NCBI GenBank assembly: GCA_951813015.1
Contig: CATOTG010000001.1
Span: forward strand, 1-64,000
DNA from: an uncultured Thermoanaerobaculia bacterium
GTDB lineage: Bacteria > Acidobacteriota > Thermoanaerobaculia > Multivoradales > Multivoraceae
Length of the DNA: 64,000 bases
Reading direction: 5' to 3'
The notes under the pieces are model-generated. The model was given only the letters and a program-made list of their open reading frames with translations. It was not told the DNA's origin and made no database searches. Positions 51,468 through 59,833 of the stretch are shown here, one piece after another. Position 1 is the stretch's first letter. Every line of letters begins with the position of its first letter. The translations under genes and the position numbers were made by a program.

Positions 51468-53183
51468 ATGATTGACAATAAAACCGACATGAATCCCAAG
51501 GAGCGCCTGGGCGAGGAGATCGCCGAGCTCGCGGGCCGCATCGACGCGGCCACCTACCAACTGCTCGTCCTGATCCGCGAGTTCGATGAGAAGGAAGGCT
51601 GGAACTGCGGCTTCCTGAACTGCGCGCAATGGCTCGTGTGGCGCATCTCACTCGCGCCCGGCGCGGCTCGGGAGCGGGTGCGGATCGCCCGGGCCTTGGG
51701 CAATCTGCCGCTGATGAGCGAAGCGATGAAGCGGGGCGAGCTCTCGTACTCGAAGGTGAGAGCGCTCACCCGCGTCGCCCGGCCCGACACGGAGAAGGAG
51801 CTGGTCGACCTCGGCAGGGCCGGTACCGCCGCGCACGTCGAGCAGGTGGTCCGGGCCTGGCGGAGGATCGACCGTTCGGTCGAGGCGAGCGACGACGAAC
51901 TTCGCGACGCTTCCAGCCACGTCTCCACCCACATCGACGAGAACGGCATGGTCGTGATCCGCGGTCGTCTGGCGCCGGAGGCGGGCGAGGTGCTGATGCA
52001 GGCGCTCGAAGCGGCGGGCGACAAGCTCTTTGCGGAGCAGGAGCGGGAGGACCGCCCGCCCGCCGGGAAGGTGCGCGCCGACGCACTGGCTCTGGTAGCG
52101 GAGAGCGCGCTTGCGGGTGGTCTCGATCCTGGAACCAGCGGCGACCGCTACCAGGTCGTCGTTCACGTCAACGACCCTGAGTTGGAAGCGCCGGAACCCG
52201 CGGCCACGAAGAACCGGCCCCGCGTTCCCGCGGGAACGCCGCGGCAGCCCGAAGTCCAGGCCAACCGAGCGGCAGAAGTGAACGGCCGCGTTCCCGCGGG
52301 AACGCCGCTGCAACCCGAAGTCCAGGCGAATGGAGCGGCAGGAGTAGACGGCCGCGTTCCCGCGGGAACGTCACGGCAACCCGAAGTCCAGGACAACCGA
52401 GCGGCAGAAGTGAACGGCCGCGTTCCCGCGGGAACGTTGGGGCAACCCGAAGTCCAGGCCAACGGAGCGGCGGAAGTGAACGGCCACGTTCCCGCGGGAA
52501 CTTCGAGGGACCCGGCGCGACGCTCTGTCGCAGCGGAACCTGCCAGGACCGAATCTACCGACTGCGCACACTGCGCCGGCGCCTGGGTGGGCAAGTCGCA
52601 TGTCCGCGTTTCCGCTGAAACGGCCCGGCGCATCGCCTGCGACGCCGGGAAGGTCGTCATGCGGCACCGTTCCGGGCAGATCCTGAGCGTCGGCCGCAAG
52701 ACGCGGACCATCCCGCCGCCCATCCGCCGCGCCCTCGAGTTCCGGGACCGGGGCTGCCGCTTTCCCGGCTGCACCTCGCAGCACTGCGACGCCCACCACA
52801 TTGAGCATTGGGCCGACGGCGGCGAAACGAAGCTCTCGAACCTCGTCCTGCTCTGCCGCCGACACCACCGCCTGCTCCACGAAGGCGGCTTCAGCCTGCG
52901 CATGGACGATCAAGGCGCCGTGGGGTTCTACAACTCGCGCGGGCGACTGCTCGAACGGAGCCCGGCGCCGCCGGTCGTCGGCGACGACGCCATTCGGGAG
53001 TTGATCGAACACCTGGAGGATGCGGGCATCCTGATCACCGGCGACGAATCGATGCCGGCCTGGAACGGTGAACCGATGGACCTGCGCTACGTCATGGAAT
53101 GCCTGTGGAGACCGCCTCCGCACCTCGAAGCCATCGTGGCCCGGGAGCGGGGTACCTCCAAAGCCGCTTTGGGGCTAAGCTGA
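51468..53183 (+). CDS. DUF222 / HNH endonuclease (13E12 repeat family) with internal 22-residue repeats
   Basis: A 571-residue protein. The N-terminal ~200 residues are the helical DUF222 domain (QLLVLIREFDEKEGWNCGFL, YSKVRALTRVARPDTEKELV). Residues ~252-346 are about 4.4 tandem 22-residue repeats of RVPAGTxxQPEVQANxAAEV-NG. The C-terminus is an HNH nuclease: CRFPGCTSQHCDAHHIEHWA followed by LSNLVLLCRRHHRLLHEGG. Members cluster with mobile elements and are thought to nick or cleave DNA. The repeats replace the normally short linker. The last codons and stop lie inside the left end of the IS5-like element, so the original C-terminus may have been slightly altered. ATG at 51489 is an alternative start. 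Confidence 0.88.
   Translation: MIDNKTDMNPKERLGEEIAELAGRIDAATYQLLVLIREFDEKEGWNCGFLNCAQWLVWRISLAPGAARERVRIARALGNLPLMSEAMKRGELSYSKVRALTRVARPDTEKELVDLGRAGTAAHVEQVVRAWRRIDRSVEASDDELRDASSHVSTHIDENGMVVIRGRLAPEAGEVLMQALEAAGDKLFAEQEREDRPPAGKVRADALALVAESALAGGLDPGTSGDRYQVVVHVNDPELEAPEPAATKNRPRVPAGTPRQPEVQANRAAEVNGRVPAGTPLQPEVQANGAAGVDGRVPAGTSRQPEVQDNRAAEVNGRVPAGTLGQPEVQANGAAEVNGHVPAGTSRDPARRSVAAEPARTESTDCAHCAGAWVGKSHVRVSAETARRIACDAGKVVMRHRSGQILSVGRKTRTIPPPIRRALEFRDRGCRFPGCTSQHCDAHHIEHWADGGETKLSNLVLLCRRHHRLLHEGGFSLRMDDQGAVGFYNSRGRLLERSPAPPVVGDDAIRELIEHLEDAGILITGDESMPAWNGEPMDLRYVMECLWRPPPHLEAIVARERGTSKAALGLS
52221..52505 (+). repeat. 66-bp tandem repeats with an embedded palindrome
   Basis: An exact 66-bp period: CGCGTTCCCGCGGG-type units start at 52221, 52287, 52353, 52419 and 52485. 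Each unit contains the palindrome GTTCCCGCGGGAAC; in the first four it is extended to 16 bp, CGTTCCCGCGGGAACG (52223, 52289, 52355, 52421). The units are in frame with the HNH gene. Copies differ by a few substitutions. Confidence 0.9.
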
Positions 53184-54695
53184 AGAAGTGGGTCGATCGC
53201 GGTTCACGGTGGTGGGCGGTGCGCTTGGAGTTGCCAGAGTCGAGCCGATGAGTGGCCGAATGGGCGGTTTCGCCGCTGGTGGGAAGGCTCCTTGTGTCTT
53301 CGGCGTTCCGCTTGGTACCGGCTTCCTCTCGCCGCCCTGCTTGGCCGCCTTTGCGGCGGGCAGACGCAGTGATCCATCAGGTCGCCGCCTCAAGGTGAGC
53401 TATTCGGAGAATGTTGAAGGCGGCGGCGCTCCAGACCATGGCCCAGTTCATCTTCCTGCGGCCTCGGAACACTGGACGGCGCAGCAGACCGTCCTGCTTC
53501 ATCCAGCCGAACGGACCTTCGACCCGAGGTCTCGCGTTGACGCTCATCGCGTAGCCCTGGTGTCGGCCTGCCGCTTGAGCGCCGGTTCCACGTCGGCGCC
53601 TGGCATCGTCCGGGCGCGCCCGGCCCTGGCAGGCGGACCTGTCGGCCCTCGAGGTGTGGACCCTGGTGACGAGTGGTCCGCCCGTCGATCCGGCTCTGAC
53701 GGCCCTTCGTGTTCTGAATCACGTGCGGCGTCGCCATCAACGCCCGCGCACCGTCAACGAACGACTTGTTGTCGTACAGCTTGTCCGCACCCACCGTGGC
53801 CCGGTGGTTCCCCGGCACACGCTCCAGCAGACGCAGCGCCCCCTCGGTCTCCGCCGCGCCGTCTCCAACGAGCACTTCGGCGCCCACGATCAGGCCGTTC
53901 CGATTGTCCAACAGCACGTTGACCTGATACGCCAAACGCGCCTCCTTGCCGCGCCCCTTGCGCATCAGACGGCACTCAGGGTCCGTGGTCGATGCGTGCG
54001 TCTCGTTCTTACGCTTCTGACCGCGAAACGAAGACCCGTCGTCGTCCGGGTCGTCCTTCGAACGAAAGCTCTGGTGCGACGCCCAAGCCTCGACCAGCGT
54101 CCCGTCGACCGTGAAGTGATCCCGCGACAGCAGACGCTGCCGCCGAGCCCGAGCAAGCACCAGCTCGAAGAACTCCCCGGCGATGTCGCCGTCGAGCACG
54201 CGATCGCGACCGCACATGGCGGACGCCGGAACAGGCGGTGTTCAGACGGTGGCCGAATCCGGGTATTCGGCGAAGGACATCAAGGTCCTCAAGGGGCCTT
54301 GATTCTTCGTGAACGTCGTCGCGTTCCATACCCGCTCGTCCAGCTCCAGGCCCACGAACCAGCGAAACAGCAGGTCGAAATCCAGGCGTTCCATCAACCG
54401 CCCCTCACTGCGAACGCTGTAGAGCCCCTGCAGCAGAAGCGCCCGGAAGAGACGCTCGGGAGGCGCCGATGGACGGCCCCGCCGGGAGTACAACTCCTCG
54501 AACCGAGGCGACAGCGACTCCAACGCCTCGTCCACGATGCTCCGGACTCGCCGAAGCGGATGCCGCTGCGGCGCCCGCTCCTCCAACGACACGTAGCTGA
54601 ACGGACTCCTCGACGATTGACCGCTGCCGCTCACGGAACTGACCTCCTCAGGTCAGATCCTGTGCCGCCAAACTGGACCTTTTCGACTAAGCCCC
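53172..54695 (-). mobile_element. IS5-like insertion sequence with identifiable ends
   Basis: Imperfect terminal inverted repeats bound a 1524-bp unit: GGGGCTAAGCTGAAGAAGT at 53172 and GGGGCTTAGTCGAAAAGGT read inward from 54695 (13 of 19 match). The size is typical of IS5-type elements. It carries a single leftward transposase gene that is interrupted twice. It sits exactly between the 3' ends of the HNH gene and the radical-SAM fusion; both stop codons lie at or within its ends. No clear target duplication was found. Confidence 0.7.
53390..54634 (-). pseudogene. IS5-family transposase, interrupted
   Basis: A GTG start at 54634 follows GAGGAGG. The N-terminal DUF772-type part reads SYVSLEERAPQRHPLRRVRS and PERLFRALLLQGLYSVRSEG. 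After VWNATTFTKN about 93 extra bases (54209-54302) bring a stop codon. The frame resumes at RDRVLDGDIAGEFFELVLA, through HFTVDGTLVEAWASHQSF (catalytic Asp) and GADKLYDNKSFVDGARAL (second Asp). A second insert of about 106 bp near 53563-53668, flanked by the 8-bp repeat CCCTGGTG, shifts frame again. The end reads GPFGWMKQDGLLRRPVFRG (Glu region) and NILRIAHLEAA. Non-functional. Confidence 0.8.
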
Positions 54696-56554
54696 TAGAA
54701 CGGCGGCTCGAAGCCCTGTTTGCCTTCGCCAAGACCCGGCAACCGACGATCAAGCACATCCCGCACCTTGGCGTAGTGCTCCAGATACCGATCCATCACT
54801 TCGTTCGCCTCGCAGCCGAGCTTCGCCGCCACGATTCCCAGCGCCACGTCCCTCGTTCCCGCCACGAACTTTCCCCGCTGGAAGTGGAACGGCTGGACGA
54901 TGAAGTGCTGGACACCCGTTCCCCGGAGGTCGCCAGCGAATCGTTCGGAATCCTGCACCGGAAGCAGAGGCGTCATCGTTACGCATGTTTCCAGTTGCCT
55001 CTCCGCGAGCGCGGCGACCGCTTCGAGACGTCTCGCATTGCTCGGACAGGCAGGTTCGAAAGCGCGCCGCACCTCCTCGTCGTCCGTCGTGACGGTCATG
55101 TTGACTCGGACCCGTCCCCCCTTCTCGACAATCTCTTCGAGAACGTCCGCATCCCCAACCACGTCGGGACTCCGTGTCTGCACGACCAGCTTCGGCCGGT
55201 GCTTCTCGGCCAGTTCATGCAAAAGGCGCCGCGTCAACTTGAGCTTTCTCTCGATCGGCTGATAGGGATCGGTGACACTGCTCATGTAGATCCGTTTGTC
55301 GTCAAGACTGCCCCTGCGACGCCGAGCCAGAAGCTCGACCGCATTCTTCTTGACCCGAACCCACTCTCCCCACGCGTCCCGCTCGCTGGTGCTACGGGAG
55401 AAGAACGCGGCGTAGCAATAGCTGCACCCGAACGCGCAGCCGGCGTATGGGTTCAGAGTGAAGTCGTAGGCGTCCATGAAGCCGGTGGCTCGAGTGAGAA
55501 TGTCTCGAGCCGGACGGTAGTCGATTTGGGCTGCGCCGAAGTGCGTGGGGCCCACGGTATCGACCGGGCTGGAGGCGCCAGTCAGCAGAGACCGCTGCTG
55601 GGGGCGTTTCATCGGACTTCCGAGATGAACCACATCGCCCTCAATTGACCGTTCGTTCCACCCTACTTCGTTTCTTAGGAACGAGCGCGTCAACCCATGA
55701 GGGGATCCCAGAGCGTCCTTCAAGGTCCTTCGCCACTTCGTCGTGTTGGCAGCAGGCCCCGACCAGCAAGCGACAGCCGGGGCCGGAACCAACCTGCCGC
55801 CGCGAAGCTGGGAAACGAGATCCTTGACGAGGTCTTCCTTCTTCGTGCGGCGGCTAGTAGTGACCAGTTCGACGCAGGGCTCCACTTGGCTATGGACCTT
55901 GTAGTAGATCTGCTCAAACTCGTTCCAGTTGTCTTCGTACACTGCATGAACCGCGGTCAACCACGACAAACCGCCCACGCTCCTGTTGTCGCGCCGCTCA
56001 GCCGAGGAAAGCCAGGTCCGAAAGTCGGAAGAACGGGAGGATCGACTCATCGCCGTGATCGCGTCAACCAGATGGTCGAGCCCACTCTCCTTCGCCTCAT
56101 CCAGGAACGCAGCCCACAACTTCCAGCCCAACCGCCGCATCGCGAGACTCGGATCGATCCCCCGGACCGAGATCTCCCCGACGAACGGTGCTTCCGCGGC
56201 CAGAATTGCAATGGCCAACTGAACTGCCCACGCTCCGCAACCGAGGTCCAACACCCGGAGCGGACCGTCAGGCGGAAAAGGCCGTGGCAGCACCGAATAG
56301 ACGAGGTGGACCTGGCGTGGCTGGTACCACGTGAGGTACATCAATGCGTCCCATTCCGTGTACTCCGGCCGCTTTCCAGAGGCCAGCCCACGAAGGGCCT
56401 GCAGCGCCTTCTCGACTTGCTGGGCACGCTCTTCCGGCGTCAAGCCAGCACTCAGGCGTCCGTACTCGTCCTCCGCGACCTTCGCGATCGCTTTGTCCAG
56501 CGCATGGCGCGCACGGTCGGTTGATTGGGGCCCGGTTGATTGGGGGTCGCCCAT
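54695..56554 (-). CDS. Methyltransferase-like domain fused to a radical SAM (SPL-like) protein
   Basis: A 619-residue two-part protein. Residues ~60-240 look like a class I SAM-dependent methyltransferase: PLRVLDLGCGAWAVQLAIAI (motif I at 100-108), ISVRGIDPS (acidic strand 2) and LTAVHAVYEDNWNEFEQIYY. After a linker, residues ~340-619 are a radical SAM domain of the spore-photoproduct-lyase-like type: FTLNPYAGCAFGCSYCYAAF carries the cluster cysteines C373, C377 and C380, followed by SSVTDPYQPIERKLKLTRRL, LVVQTRSPDVVGDADVLEEI and FIVQPFHFQRGKFVAGTRDV. Stand-alone radical SAM homologues are about 300 residues. The substrate is unknown; nucleic-acid repair or modification is possible. The stop codon abuts an IS5-like element. 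Confidence 0.8.
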   Translation of the reverse strand: MGDPQSTGPQSTDRARHALDKAIAKVAEDEYGRLSAGLTPEERAQQVEKALQALRGLASGKRPEYTEWDALMYLTWYQPRQVHLVYSVLPRPFPPDGPLRVLDLGCGAWAVQLAIAILAAEAPFVGEISVRGIDPSLAMRRLGWKLWAAFLDEAKESGLDHLVDAITAMSRSSRSSDFRTWLSSAERRDNRSVGGLSWLTAVHAVYEDNWNEFEQIYYKVHSQVEPCVELVTTSRRTKKEDLVKDLVSQLRGGRLVPAPAVACWSGPAANTTKWRRTLKDALGSPHGLTRSFLRNEVGWNERSIEGDVVHLGSPMKRPQQRSLLTGASSPVDTVGPTHFGAAQIDYRPARDILTRATGFMDAYDFTLNPYAGCAFGCSYCYAAFFSRSTSERDAWGEWVRVKKNAVELLARRRRGSLDDKRIYMSSVTDPYQPIERKLKLTRRLLHELAEKHRPKLVVQTRSPDVVGDADVLEEIVEKGGRVRVNMTVTTDDEEVRRAFEPACPSNARRLEAVAALAERQLETCVTMTPLLPVQDSERFAGDLRGTGVQHFIVQPFHFQRGKFVAGTRDVALGIVAAKLGCEANEVMDRYLEHYAKVRDVLDRRLPGLGEGKQGFEPPF

Positions 56555-56900
56555 GAGCCGATCCTGTCACGGGAGTCTTGAGCGACCGGGCAACGCGATG
56601 CAGCAACTACATGAGTCCGGGCTCGCCCTTTCGGAGCGGGTTCGGGGGCCGGAACCCGCATGGCACGATCCGCGCCACCCGTGAGCTGGTCCGTGTCCCG
56701 TCGGACCGCACGGCTTGCAGGCCGGCTCACCCGGACACGGTTGCCGACGATCCCGGTCCTTTCCCACTTCCTGTAGAAGGTGCGCGAGCCTGGAGCAACT
56801 CTCTACTGTGCACGAAGCGGCGTGGCGGCGACCACCCGCTGTGCGGGAAGACAATAGGATCGCTGGACTTCCGACCGTACGGACTGACCCGGAACCGTTC
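56555..56900. other. Divergent intergenic region with interspersed repeat
   Basis: No gene was found. Positions 56670-56735 are a copy of interspersed repeat family B (CCGCGCCACCCG ... CCGCACGGCTTGCAGGCCGG), matching 49559-49619 with small gaps. It lies at the outer edge of the accessory island. The remainder presumably holds the promoters of the radical-SAM fusion and the M20 peptidase gene, with no clear boxes. Confidence 0.45.
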
Positions 56901-58076
56901 ATGACTCCGCCGCAGATCGACGAAGCACGCGCCCTTGACCACCTGATGGACCTGCTCGCCATCGAGGGCCTGAGCGGCCGCGAGGGCAAGGTCGCCGCCG
57001 CGGTGCGGGAGAAGCTCCTCGGAGCCGGCTGCGAGCCGTCCTGGATCGGACACGACGACGCGAACGAGCGGATCCCCGGCGACTACGAGGTCGGCAACCT
57101 GATTGTCGACCTGCCCGGCACGAGGCCGGGCCCGCGGCGGCTGTTCATGGGTCACCTGGACACGGTTCCGCTCTGTCGGGGTGCGGCGCCGGTGCGCCGG
57201 AACGGACGGATCGAGGCCGAGGGCGACACGGCGCTCGGCGGCGACAACCGGACCTCGATCGGCGCCCTGGTCACGATGGTCGAGACCCTGCTCGCTCAGG
57301 ACAGACCAAGGCCGCCGATCACGGTGCTGATGACGGTCGGCGAGGAAGTCGGCCTGTGGGGCGCGCGGACCGTGGAACTGGATCGCCTCGGGAATCCGGA
57401 GATGGGCTTCAACATCGACTCCGGCGCGCCCCACGTGGTGATCGTCGGCGCGACCGGCGCCGACCGCTGGCAGGTCGACATCCACGGCAAGTCCTCGCAC
57501 GCGGGCGTGCATCCGGAGCACGGGGTTTCGGCGGCGCTGATCGCCTCGCGCGCGGTCGCCGACGTGGCGGCCCGGGGCTTCTTCGGCAAGATCGAGCTTC
57601 CGGCCGGCAGCGGCGCCTCGAACGTCGGCCGCATGGCCGGCGGCGAGGCGAGCAACCAGGTGACGGACCACCTCTTCGTCTCCGGCGAATCGCGCAGCCA
57701 CGACAAGGCGTTCCTGGCGCAGATCACGGCAACCTACCGCGACGCCTTCGAACGGGCCGCGCGCAGCGTGACGAGTTCCGACGGCAACTGCGGCCGCGTC
57801 GACTTCCGCGCCGAGACCGACTACGACGCCTTCGAGATGCCCAGGGACTCACCGCCCGTGCAACTCGCCGCGGAACGGGTCCGCGCGGTTCTCGGCATCG
57901 AGGCGCAGTACCTGGTCGCCAACGGCGGGCTCGACGCGAACTACCTGAACGCCAAGGGTGTGCCCACGGTGACCCTGGGCGCCGGCCAGCACAACCCGCA
58001 CACCGTGGACGAGTACGTCGATGTCCAGGAGTACCTCGACGGATGTCGAACCATCGCCGCGATTGCCGCGGCCTGA
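56901..58076 (+). CDS. M20-family (PepT-like) metallopeptidase
   Basis: Zinc aminopeptidase/deacylase family protein of 391 residues, starting at ATG 56901 (MTPPQIDEARALDHLMDLLA). Metal ligands are visible as RLFMGHLDTVPLC, DTALGGDNRTSIGA, VGEEVGLWGARTVELD and QHNPHTVDEYV; the dimerisation domain carries GKSSHAGVHPEHG. The protein is cytoplasmic. It may trim peptides such as tripeptides, but other M20 activities (acyl-amino acid hydrolysis) are possible. Cotranscription with the SDR gene 26 bp downstream is likely. Confidence 0.88.
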   Translation: MTPPQIDEARALDHLMDLLAIEGLSGREGKVAAAVREKLLGAGCEPSWIGHDDANERIPGDYEVGNLIVDLPGTRPGPRRLFMGHLDTVPLCRGAAPVRRNGRIEAEGDTALGGDNRTSIGALVTMVETLLAQDRPRPPITVLMTVGEEVGLWGARTVELDRLGNPEMGFNIDSGAPHVVIVGATGADRWQVDIHGKSSHAGVHPEHGVSAALIASRAVADVAARGFFGKIELPAGSGASNVGRMAGGEASNQVTDHLFVSGESRSHDKAFLAQITATYRDAFERAARSVTSSDGNCGRVDFRAETDYDAFEMPRDSPPVQLAAERVRAVLGIEAQYLVANGGLDANYLNAKGVPTVTLGAGQHNPHTVDEYVDVQEYLDGCRTIAAIAAA

Positions 58077-58102
58077 CGGTCAGCCACCCGGGAGAGAACC
58101 GA

Positions 58103-59020
58103 ATGAACACACGCATGTTGCACGAGAAAGTGATCGCCGTCACCGGCGCCGGCCGCGGCATCGGCCGCGACATCGCCCTGCTCGCCGCCGCCCATGGCGC
58201 CTCGGTCATCGTGAACGACCTCGGCGGCTCCGAGCGCGGCGACGGCGGCGACCAGACGCCGGCCGAGGCCGTCGCCTCGGAGATCCAGGCTGCCGGAGGC
58301 CGCGCCGCCGCGAACTACGAGAGCGTCGCCGACTTCGACGGCGCCGGGCGGATCGTCGAACAGGCCCTGGACGAGTTCGGCCAGATCGACGGCGTCGTGA
58401 ACAACGCCGGCATCCTGCGCGACGGCATCTTCCACAAGATGACCGAGAGCGACTGGGACGCCGTGATCGCCGTGCATCTCAAGGGCAGCTTCAACATGGC
58501 GCGGGCCGCCGCTCCCCACTACCGCAAGCAGATCGGCGGCGCCTTCGTCCACATGACGTCGACCTCGGGGCTGATCGGCAACTTCGGCCAGGCGAACTAC
58601 GCCGCCGCCAAGCTCGGCATCGTCGGGCTGTCGAAGTCCCTGGCTCTCGACATGCAGCGCTTCGAGGTGCGCTCGAACTGCATCGCCCCGTTCGCCTGGT
58701 CGCGGCTGATCGGAACGATCCCGACCGCCGACCCGGCTCAGGCCGCGCGGGTCGCCAAGATGAAGGAAATGACCCCGGCGCTCGTCGCGCCGCTTGCCGT
58801 CTACCTGCTGAGCGACTCGGCGAAGGACACGAGCGGCCAGATCTTCACGGTGCGCAAGAACGAGATCTTCCTGATGAGCCAACCCCGGCCGGTCCGCTCG
58901 GTCCACAACAGCGACGGCTGGACCCCGGAGGCGATCGCCGAGCACGGCATGCCGGCGCTGGCCGGGTCGTTCCACGACCTCGACCGGACGACCGACGTGT
59001 TCACCTGGGATCCGACGTAG
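58103..59020 (+). CDS. SDR-family dehydrogenase, MFE-2 (hydroxyacyl-CoA dehydrogenase)-like
   Basis: Short-chain dehydrogenase of 305 residues. ATG 58103 follows GGGAGAG. The NAD-binding motif is VIAVTGAGRGIGRDIALLAA, then VIVNDLGGSERGDGGDQTPA, the NNAG loop (VNNAGILRDGIFHKM), and the catalytic Ser/Tyr/Lys in TSTSGLIGNFGQANYAAAKLG. The long DLGG segment and the RDG motif are typical of the dehydrogenase half of peroxisomal multifunctional enzyme type 2 and its bacterial relatives, which oxidise 3-hydroxyacyl-CoA. This fits the nearby thiolase and hydratase. Confidence 0.88.
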   Translation: MNTRMLHEKVIAVTGAGRGIGRDIALLAAAHGASVIVNDLGGSERGDGGDQTPAEAVASEIQAAGGRAAANYESVADFDGAGRIVEQALDEFGQIDGVVNNAGILRDGIFHKMTESDWDAVIAVHLKGSFNMARAAAPHYRKQIGGAFVHMTSTSGLIGNFGQANYAAAKLGIVGLSKSLALDMQRFEVRSNCIAPFAWSRLIGTIPTADPAQAARVAKMKEMTPALVAPLAVYLLSDSAKDTSGQIFTVRKNEIFLMSQPRPVRSVHNSDGWTPEAIAEHGMPALAGSFHDLDRTTDVFTWDPT

Positions 59021-59833
59021 CTACAACTGCCAGGCCACCAGCAACTGGACGGCGCTCTCGTCCTCTTCCGTGCCGAGCTTGTTGCTCCAGTACTGGTACT
59101 TGATGCCCGCGAACAGTTTGCCGGCGTCGCCGCCGAACGCCTTGCCCGCGTCCCAGCGGAACTGCGGCTGGGCCAGGATCGACCCGCCGTAGGTCTGCCC
59201 GAACTCGTTCGTCACACTGCCGATGTACTCCGCGTGGCCGGTGATCTGGAAGCTCTGCTCACCGGCAAGGAACAGGTACAGCCAGTTCACGTCGAAGCAG
59301 TAGCTGTCGTCGGTCCGCGGCGCGCCGCCGGCGCCGACGCCGCTGCTGCCGTCGAGGTACAGCATCAGGTCCGTGTTCAGGAAGATGAACCCCGCCGCCT
59401 TCCAGGCCAGGCGCAGGCCCGGCAGGTACTTGACCACCTTCGCGTCGCCGGCCGCGTTCACGCCGGCGATGAAGCCGACGTCGGCCAGCGGGCCGCCCCC
59501 GACCGTCTTCCCGGTCAGCTTGCCGAGGCTTGCAGTCGGATACCACTCGCCGTAGAAGTCCCGCTCGTTGAAGCCGTCGCTGCCCTTGTCGTCGAGATAG
59601 TCGACGAAGAAGAAGCTGTCGCCGTACTTCCACTGCGTCGCCTGCTGCAGGGTCAGGACGAAGCTCTCCTCCTCCTGCGCCGAGAAGGGGTTCAGCAGTT
59701 CGCCGAACTGGAAGTGAAATTCGGTCTGGGCCGTGGCCGGCCCGGAGGTCAGAGCGAGGAGCAGCAGAACGCCGGCGGCGACGAAGAACCGCCGCCGGAG
59801 TCTTGCGATGCTCGTGGCGCCCCTCAGCCTCAC
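59021..59833 (-). CDS. Tsx-like nucleoside-channel-type outer membrane protein
   Basis: A 270-residue predicted beta-barrel. The GTG start at 59833 overlaps the thiolase stop (GTGA). Signal peptide: [20 protein letters not shown]. The mature part resembles Tsx/DUF5020 channels: [44 protein letters not shown]-type strands, [20 protein letters not shown] and the C-terminal aromatic strand [15 protein letters not shown]. Probably a substrate-specific outer-membrane pore. Translational coupling to a thiolase gene suggests uptake of a compound degraded through acyl-CoA chemistry, but this is inference. Confidence 0.75.
   Translation of the reverse strand: MRLRGATSIARLRRRFFVAAGVLLLLALTSGPATAQTEFHFQFGELLNPFSAQEEESFVLTLQQATQWKYGDSFFFVDYLDDKGSDGFNERDFYGEWYPTASLGKLTGKTVGGGPLADVGFIAGVNAAGDAKVVKYLPGLRLAWKAAGFIFLNTDLMLYLDGSSGVGAGGAPRTDDSYCFDVNWLYLFLAGEQSFQITGHAEYIGSVTNEFGQTYGGSILAQPQFRWDAGKAFGGDAGKLFAGIKYQYWSNKLGTEEDESAVQLLVAWQL

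Noticed and set aside
52221..52505. Regular repeats resembling a CRISPR array
   Set aside because: The 66-bp units are near-identical throughout, with no variable spacers, and are in frame within a coding gene.
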